Origin: Pseudomonas sp. Choline-02u-1
Lineage (GTDB): Bacteria; Pseudomonadota; Gammaproteobacteria; Pseudomonadales; Pseudomonadaceae
Direction of reading: 5' to 3'
Length of the DNA: 64,000 nt
Assembly: GCF_002836515.1 (NCBI RefSeq)
Contig: NZ_PJBC01000061.1
Coordinates: 124,001-188,000, forward strand
The translations under genes were made by a program, and so were the position numbers. A model generated the notes under the pieces. It saw nothing but the letters and a program-made list of their open reading frames with translations, did no database searches and was not told the origin of the DNA. Below are positions 60,239 to 64,000 of the stretch, piece after piece (positions within the stretch are counted from its first letter, which is position 1; each line of letters begins with the position of its first letter).

Positions 60239-62071
60239 ATGTGTGGCATTGTCGGCGCTGTAGCTGAACGTAACATCACCGCCATCCTTCTCGAAGGCCT
60301 GAAGCGCCTCGAATACCGCGGCTATGACAGCGCCGGCGTGGCGATTTATACCAACGATGAAACCCTGGAACGCATGCGCCGTCCGGGCAAGGTCAGCGAA
60401 CTGGAAACCGCGTTGGCCGAGCAGCCGCTGGCCGGCCGTCTTGGTATTGCCCACACCCGTTGGGCCACCCATGGCGCGCCGTGCGAACGCAACGCTCACC
60501 CGCATTTTTCCGGTGACATCGCGGTGGTGCACAACGGCATCATCGAGAACCACGAACCCCTGCGCGAACAACTCAAAGCGCTGGGCTACGCGTTCAGCTC
60601 CGACACTGATACCGAAGTCATCGCCCACCTGCTGACCCACAAGCTCAAGGAACAACCGGACCTGGCCGCCGCGCTCAAAGCGACCGTCAAGGAGCTGCAC
60701 GGCGCCTACGGTCTGGCGGTGATCAATGCCCGGCAACCTGATCGTCTGGTTGCCGCGCGCAGTGGCAGCCCACTGGTGATCGGCCTGGGTCTGGGCGAGA
60801 ACTTCCTCGCTTCCGACCAACTCGCTCTGCGTCAGGTCACTGACCGTTTCATGTACCTGGAAGAAGGCGATATCGCTGAAATCCGTCGCGACAGCGTGCA
60901 GATCTGGGACGTGAACGGCACCGCCGTCGAGCGCCAGACCGTGCAGTACACCGACGGCGCCGAAGCCGCTGACAAGGGCGAGTTCCGCCACTACATGCTC
61001 AAGGAAATTCACGAGCAACCGACCGTGGTCCAGCGCACCCTCGAAGGTCGTCTGGGCAACAATCAGGTGCTGGTTGAGGCCTTCGGTCCGCAAGCCGCCG
61101 AGCTGTTCGCTAAAGTGCGCAACGTGCAGATCGTCGCCTGCGGCACCAGCTATCACGCTGGGATGGTCGCGCGTTACTGGCTCGAAGAATTGGCCGGTAT
61201 CCCGTGCCAGGTCGAAGTCGCCAGCGAATTCCGTTATCGCAAAGTGGTGGTGCAGCCGGACACGTTGTTCGTGACCATCTCGCAGTCCGGCGAAACCGCT
61301 GACACCCTGGCCGCATTGCGCAACGCCAAGGAGCTGGGCTTCCTCGCCAGCCTGGCCATTTGCAACGTCGGCATCAGCTCGCTGGTGCGCGAATCCGATC
61401 TGACCCTGCTGACCCAGGCCGGCCGCGAAATCGGTGTGGCTTCGACCAAAGCGTTCACCACGCAACTGGTCGGCCTGTTGCTGCTGACTCTGTCGCTGGG
61501 GCAAGTACGTGGCACGTTGGTCAACGGTGTTGAAGCCACGCTGGTCGAAGAGCTGCGTCGCCTGCCGACCCGCTTGGGCGAGGCGCTGGCGATGGACAGC
61601 ACCGTGGAAAAAATCGCCGAGCTGTTCGCCGAGAAAAACCACACGCTGTTTCTCGGCCGTGGCGCACAATTCCCGGTAGCGATGGAAGGCGCTTTGAAGC
61701 TCAAGGAAATCTCCTACATTCACGCCGAAGCCTATCCGGCTGGCGAGCTCAAACACGGCCCGCTGGCGCTGGTGGACAACGACATGCCGGTGGTCACGGT
61801 CGCGCCGAACAATGAACTGCTGGAAAAGCTCAAGTCCAACCTGCAGGAAGTCCGCGCCCGTGGCGGCGAGCTGATCGTGTTCGCAGACGAGAAGGCTGCC
61901 ATGACTAACGGCGAAGGCACTCACGTGGTGCAGATGCCGCACATTCACGACATCCTCTCGCCGATCCTTTATACGATCCCCCTGCAACTGCTGTCGTACT
62001 ACGTCGCCGTGCTCAAGGGCACTGATGTCGACCAGCCTCGAAATCTGGCGAAATCCGTCACGGTGGAATAA
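60239..62071 (+). CDS. glmS: Glutamine:fructose-6-phosphate aminotransferase
   Basis: A 610-residue enzyme making glucosamine-6-phosphate. N-terminal glutaminase with nucleophile Cys2 (MCGIVGAVAER), HTRWATHG and NGIIENHE; two SIS domains with ACGTSYHAGMV and TISQSGETADT; C-terminus PRNLAKSVTVE, the coding sequence recognised by Tn7-type TnsD. The gene is intact; the transposon lies beyond the stop. Confidence 0.98.
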   Translation: MCGIVGAVAERNITAILLEGLKRLEYRGYDSAGVAIYTNDETLERMRRPGKVSELETALAEQPLAGRLGIAHTRWATHGAPCERNAHPHFSGDIAVVHNGIIENHEPLREQLKALGYAFSSDTDTEVIAHLLTHKLKEQPDLAAALKATVKELHGAYGLAVINARQPDRLVAARSGSPLVIGLGLGENFLASDQLALRQVTDRFMYLEEGDIAEIRRDSVQIWDVNGTAVERQTVQYTDGAEAADKGEFRHYMLKEIHEQPTVVQRTLEGRLGNNQVLVEAFGPQAAELFAKVRNVQIVACGTSYHAGMVARYWLEELAGIPCQVEVASEFRYRKVVVQPDTLFVTISQSGETADTLAALRNAKELGFLASLAICNVGISSLVRESDLTLLTQAGREIGVASTKAFTTQLVGLLLLTLSLGQVRGTLVNGVEATLVEELRRLPTRLGEALAMDSTVEKIAELFAEKNHTLFLGRGAQFPVAMEGALKLKEISYIHAEAYPAGELKHGPLALVDNDMPVVTVAPNNELLEKLKSNLQEVRARGGELIVFADEKAAMTNGEGTHVVQMPHIHDILSPILYTIPLQLLSYYVAVLKGTDVDQPRNLAKSVTVE

Positions 62072-62082
62072 GTTATCCACCG

Positions 62083-62162
62083 TAGATTGACGCTGGTGGT
62101 TTTTAACAATAAAGATTGACACAAAACAATAAAGTTTGACACTGGCGAACATAGATTGACAC
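62083..62162. repeat. Tn7-like transposon end with repeated TnsB-type sites
   Basis: The motif (A/T)AGATTGAC or AAAGTTTGAC recurs with starts near 62083, 62112, 62132 and 62152. The last three are exactly 20 bases apart, and two are preceded by ACAATA, giving the ACAATAAAG core known from Tn7 TnsB sites. Tightly packed sites next to glmS are what is expected at the right end of a Tn7-like element. The exact terminal base is uncertain but lies about 20-26 bases after the glmS stop. Confidence 0.8.
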
Positions 62163-62170
62163 AAGGCTCA

Positions 62171-62196
62171 AACCCCCGTATCTACGGGGGTTTTCC
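62171..62196 (+). terminator. Terminator just inside the Tn7-like element
   Basis: AACCCCCGTA and TACGGGGGTT form a near-continuous stem followed by a T-rich run (TTTTCCTTTC). It would stop transcripts from glmS entering the transposon genes. Confidence 0.8.
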
Positions 62197-62353
62197 TTTC
62201 CAGGCTTTCCCTTTGGTCTGGAATCATCGCTTCAACTTTCAGCGGGTGTAGTCTAGAAAACGTTTTGTATACGGCCGCTTTGCCGGTCGTGTCCTTCTAC
62301 GACTTTTTCTCGGCGCGAGGTGAAGCGGTCCGCATCGACTGAGGAGGCGTGGG

Positions 62354-63208
62354 TTGCGAGGTCGTAAGTTTGCATCACAGCAGGACATTGAACGGCACAT
62401 TGCAAATGGATTTGGCGAAGGCGCCGGGGCAAGCTACGTGCCTTGGCTGCGGGTACAAGATGTCCCGTCGATAGGTCGTTCGCACAAGATTCAAGGCGTG
62501 AAGATCGAGAGGATTCATCACCTCCTGTCAGATCTCGAGCGTTCGTACTTCCTTGTGTGTGAATTTTCTGAAGACGTCGTGGATATACGGGAGCAATACC
62601 CTTTACTACCCACAGAGCGTGCGCAAGCGATAGCGTCGGCGATCGATGTACGCTATCCAAGATACCCTAGAACAACACTGCCTTATGTGATGACAACAGA
62701 CTTCCTGTTAACTGTTAAGGACCCGAGCGGAAACTTCAAATCGGTAGCTAGGACGGTGAAGTATCGTTCCGATTTAATTGGCAATGGAAGTAAAAGAACG
62801 CTTGAAAAACTTGAAATTGAAAAGCGTTTTTGGGAAAGCCAAGGTGTTGATTGGAAAATCGTAACAGACGAGTTTTTTACACGAGATTTGATTAAAAATC
62901 TTGGACTAATCAGGAGGTACTCGAAGCTCTCTCGTGATTTAATGAAAGCGCCGTTGCATTCGAGTTTTATCGAGTGCCTTGTAAACAGCCGGGAATATTC
63001 GTGGACCTTGGCCACCTGTCTAAGAAAAATAGCATCACTTCTGTCCATTTCCTATATAGACGCTCAAGCAATTTTCTTTCATCTGGTTTGGAACAAGATA
63101 CTGAAAATCGATTTGGTTAACACTCCTCTCTACCTTACTGGTCTAGTTCCTGGCTTCGAAGTTTCACCGGGCCCTGTCCAAGTATCGTTGAAGGAGAAAT
63201 TATCATGA
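62354..63208 (+). CDS. tnsA: Transposase subunit TnsA (endonuclease)
   Basis: A 284-residue endonuclease that cuts the 5' ends of the element. The catalytic fold is visible as ERSYFLVCEFSEDVVDIREQ (Glu), VMTTDFLLTV (Asp) and ARTVKYRSDL (Lys), followed by a C-terminal domain that contacts TnsC. The start is TTG at 62354 with AGGAGG six bases upstream. Its stop overlaps the tnsB ATG (ATGA). Codon usage is AT-richer than glmS, as expected for acquired DNA. Confidence 0.9.
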   Translation: MRGRKFASQQDIERHIANGFGEGAGASYVPWLRVQDVPSIGRSHKIQGVKIERIHHLLSDLERSYFLVCEFSEDVVDIREQYPLLPTERAQAIASAIDVRYPRYPRTTLPYVMTTDFLLTVKDPSGNFKSVARTVKYRSDLIGNGSKRTLEKLEIEKRFWESQGVDWKIVTDEFFTRDLIKNLGLIRRYSKLSRDLMKAPLHSSFIECLVNSREYSWTLATCLRKIASLLSISYIDAQAIFFHLVWNKILKIDLVNTPLYLTGLVPGFEVSPGPVQVSLKEKLS

Positions 63209-64000
63209 CTGTTCTCGTTAATGACGTTTTCGAGCCTGTAACCGATCTGTCGGTCATTGCTACGATAGCCAGGCTCCTTTACCAGGATGAAACGCATGAC
63301 TTAGCAGTTTTGATGGATCTAGCTGACCCACCCCGGCAGCCGTACGCGGTTGGTCTGGATGAGCTGCGTCGCTCGATAGCGTCTGGTCACACCAAACCAG
63401 CAGCCATCACCACGCCCGAGTTTATGCTTGTGCTTGAGGAACAGTTGGATGAGAGAGCCAAGCAAGGCCGGGACGAAAAGTGGGCCGTCATCGCCCCTCT
63501 ATTAGATCCTGAATACCCGGGACAAATATTTGTACGAGGTGAGTTAGGCCGGCTTGTTAGCAGACGGGCGTCAGAGCTCGGAATCCAGCGGAAAACGATC
63601 TATCGGCTTCTTTACCGATATTGGTTTTATGGTCAAGTTCGCAACTCATTGCTTAATAATTATACGGCGGTAGGTGTTGCCGATAGAAAATATGATCCGA
63701 GCAGGCCACCAGGGCGAAAGCCTAAATTTCAAGGCGTTCTTACTTCGCCTTCCAAGATGCTCAGTGCAGTTGATAAACGATGCATCCGTGTTGGATATGC
63801 TCTTTATGTAAGAGATAAGAAATCATCTATTTCGAGCGCATATGACGAAATGTTGAGACGATTCTACTCTGTTCGAGACATCTCTAAAAACAGTGAAGAA
63901 GAGCTTCGTTTGTTGCCTGGTTCAGAACTCCCCAGCTTGAGGCAGTTCCAATATTGGGGACAGATTTTTTTCGACGAGATTGAAACCGAGCGTGGCCGTA
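63205..64000 (+). CDS. tnsB: Transposase subunit TnsB (partial, N-terminal 265 residues)
   Basis: The DDE transposase that joins 3' ends, truncated by the window edge. The visible part covers the N-terminal DNA-binding domains, including the helix-turn-helix SELGIQRKTIYRLLYRYWFY (about 120-140) and the RPPGRKPKF linker. The catalytic Asp/Asp/Glu lie beyond the edge. AAGGAG precedes the start. Confidence 0.88.
   Translation, partial: MTVLVNDVFEPVTDLSVIATIARLLYQDETHDLAVLMDLADPPRQPYAVGLDELRRSIASGHTKPAAITTPEFMLVLEEQLDERAKQGRDEKWAVIAPLLDPEYPGQIFVRGELGRLVSRRASELGIQRKTIYRLLYRYWFYGQVRNSLLNNYTAVGVADRKYDPSRPPGRKPKFQGVLTSPSKMLSAVDKRCIRVGYALYVRDKKSSISSAYDEMLRRFYSVRDISKNSEEELRLLPGSELPSLRQFQYWGQIFFDEIETERGR

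Larger units (their letters stand above)
62092..64000 (+). mobile_element. Tn7-like transposon inserted at attTn7 (partial)
   Basis: A Tn7-like element whose right end begins about 20-26 bases after glmS and carries tnsA then tnsB pointing inward; it continues off the right edge of the window. Insertion site, orientation, site repeats and gene order all match Tn7 biology. Cargo, tnsC, tnsD and the left end are not in view. Confidence 0.88.

Noticed and set aside
62060..62100. A glmS-type ribozyme/riboswitch
   Set aside because: That element belongs to Gram-positive bacteria and lies upstream of glmS; here the upstream neighbour is glmR 2 bases away, and the downstream repeats are transposon end sites.
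62083..62162. A CRISPR array, because of regularly spaced repeats after glmS
   Set aside because: The repeated unit is about 10 bases with near-identical flanks at 20-base spacing and no unique spacers; position and core match TnsB sites.

Overview
The window is the chromosomal replication-origin region of a Pseudomonas, most likely of the P. fluorescens group. The gene order rpmH-rnpA-yidD-yidC-mnmE / dnaA-dnaN-recF-gyrB, mnmG-rsmG-parA-parB-atpIBEFHAGDC-glmU-glmR-glmS and glyS-gmhB-plsC is the pseudomonad origin arrangement. Protein sequences, the 16-bp parS palindrome and a Pseudomonas REP doublet agree with this.

Layout. 1-4.1 kb: end of glyS, gmhB, plsC, then a divergent sensor kinase/response regulator pair. 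4.1-15.2 kb: a minus-strand accessory cluster of about eleven tightly spaced genes, with an AraC-type regulator and a small membrane protein at its downstream end. It encodes acylating aldehyde dehydrogenase, 4-hydroxy-2-oxoacid aldolase, a stand-alone adenylation enzyme, a SyrB2-like Fe/2-oxoglutarate enzyme, a free carrier protein, a leucyl-tRNA synthetase editing-domain-like protein, LysE exporter, cupin, type II thioesterase, a second LysE exporter and a quinone oxidoreductase. 15.2-30.4 kb: a defence-type island with an AAA+ ATPase/subtilase pair (IetAS type), a lone Xre/MbcA/ParS antitoxin, a DUF3644-like protein and a four-gene type I restriction-modification operon ending in a small putative nuclease. 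30.9-41.6 kb: gyrB, recF, dnaN, dnaA, oriC, rpmH, rnpA, yidD, yidC, mnmE. 41.7-45.7 kb: a TonB-dependent siderophore receptor with FecR and FecI-type regulators behind a Fur box. 45.7-46.2 kb: a second origin-like intergenic region. 46.2-62.1 kb: mnmG, rsmG, parAB, the ATP synthase operon, glmU, glmR, glmS. 62.1-64 kb: the end of a Tn7-like transposon inserted at attTn7 just after glmS, with tnsA and the start of tnsB.

The most interesting system is the 5.6-15.1 kb cluster. The genes fit a route to a small non-protein amino acid. The aldolase/dehydrogenase pair would build a 4-hydroxy-2-oxoacid from an acyl-CoA and pyruvate. The amino acid formed from it would be activated, loaded on the free carrier protein and modified by the SyrB2-like enzyme, whose iron-binding motif is His-Gln-Val (no carboxylate ligand, as in halogenases). 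The thioesterase would release it and the LysE proteins export it. The editing-domain-like protein, which has lost both ATP-binding signatures of LeuRS, would then be a self-protection factor that clears mischarged tRNA. This scheme is inference; the family assignments rest on visible motifs.

A second theme is origin organisation. Perfect 9-bp DnaA boxes (TTATCCACA) are scattered through the core genes on both sides of dnaA, many inside coding sequences, whereas I found only one in the 27-kb accessory block. One mnmE terminator is itself made of two facing DnaA boxes.
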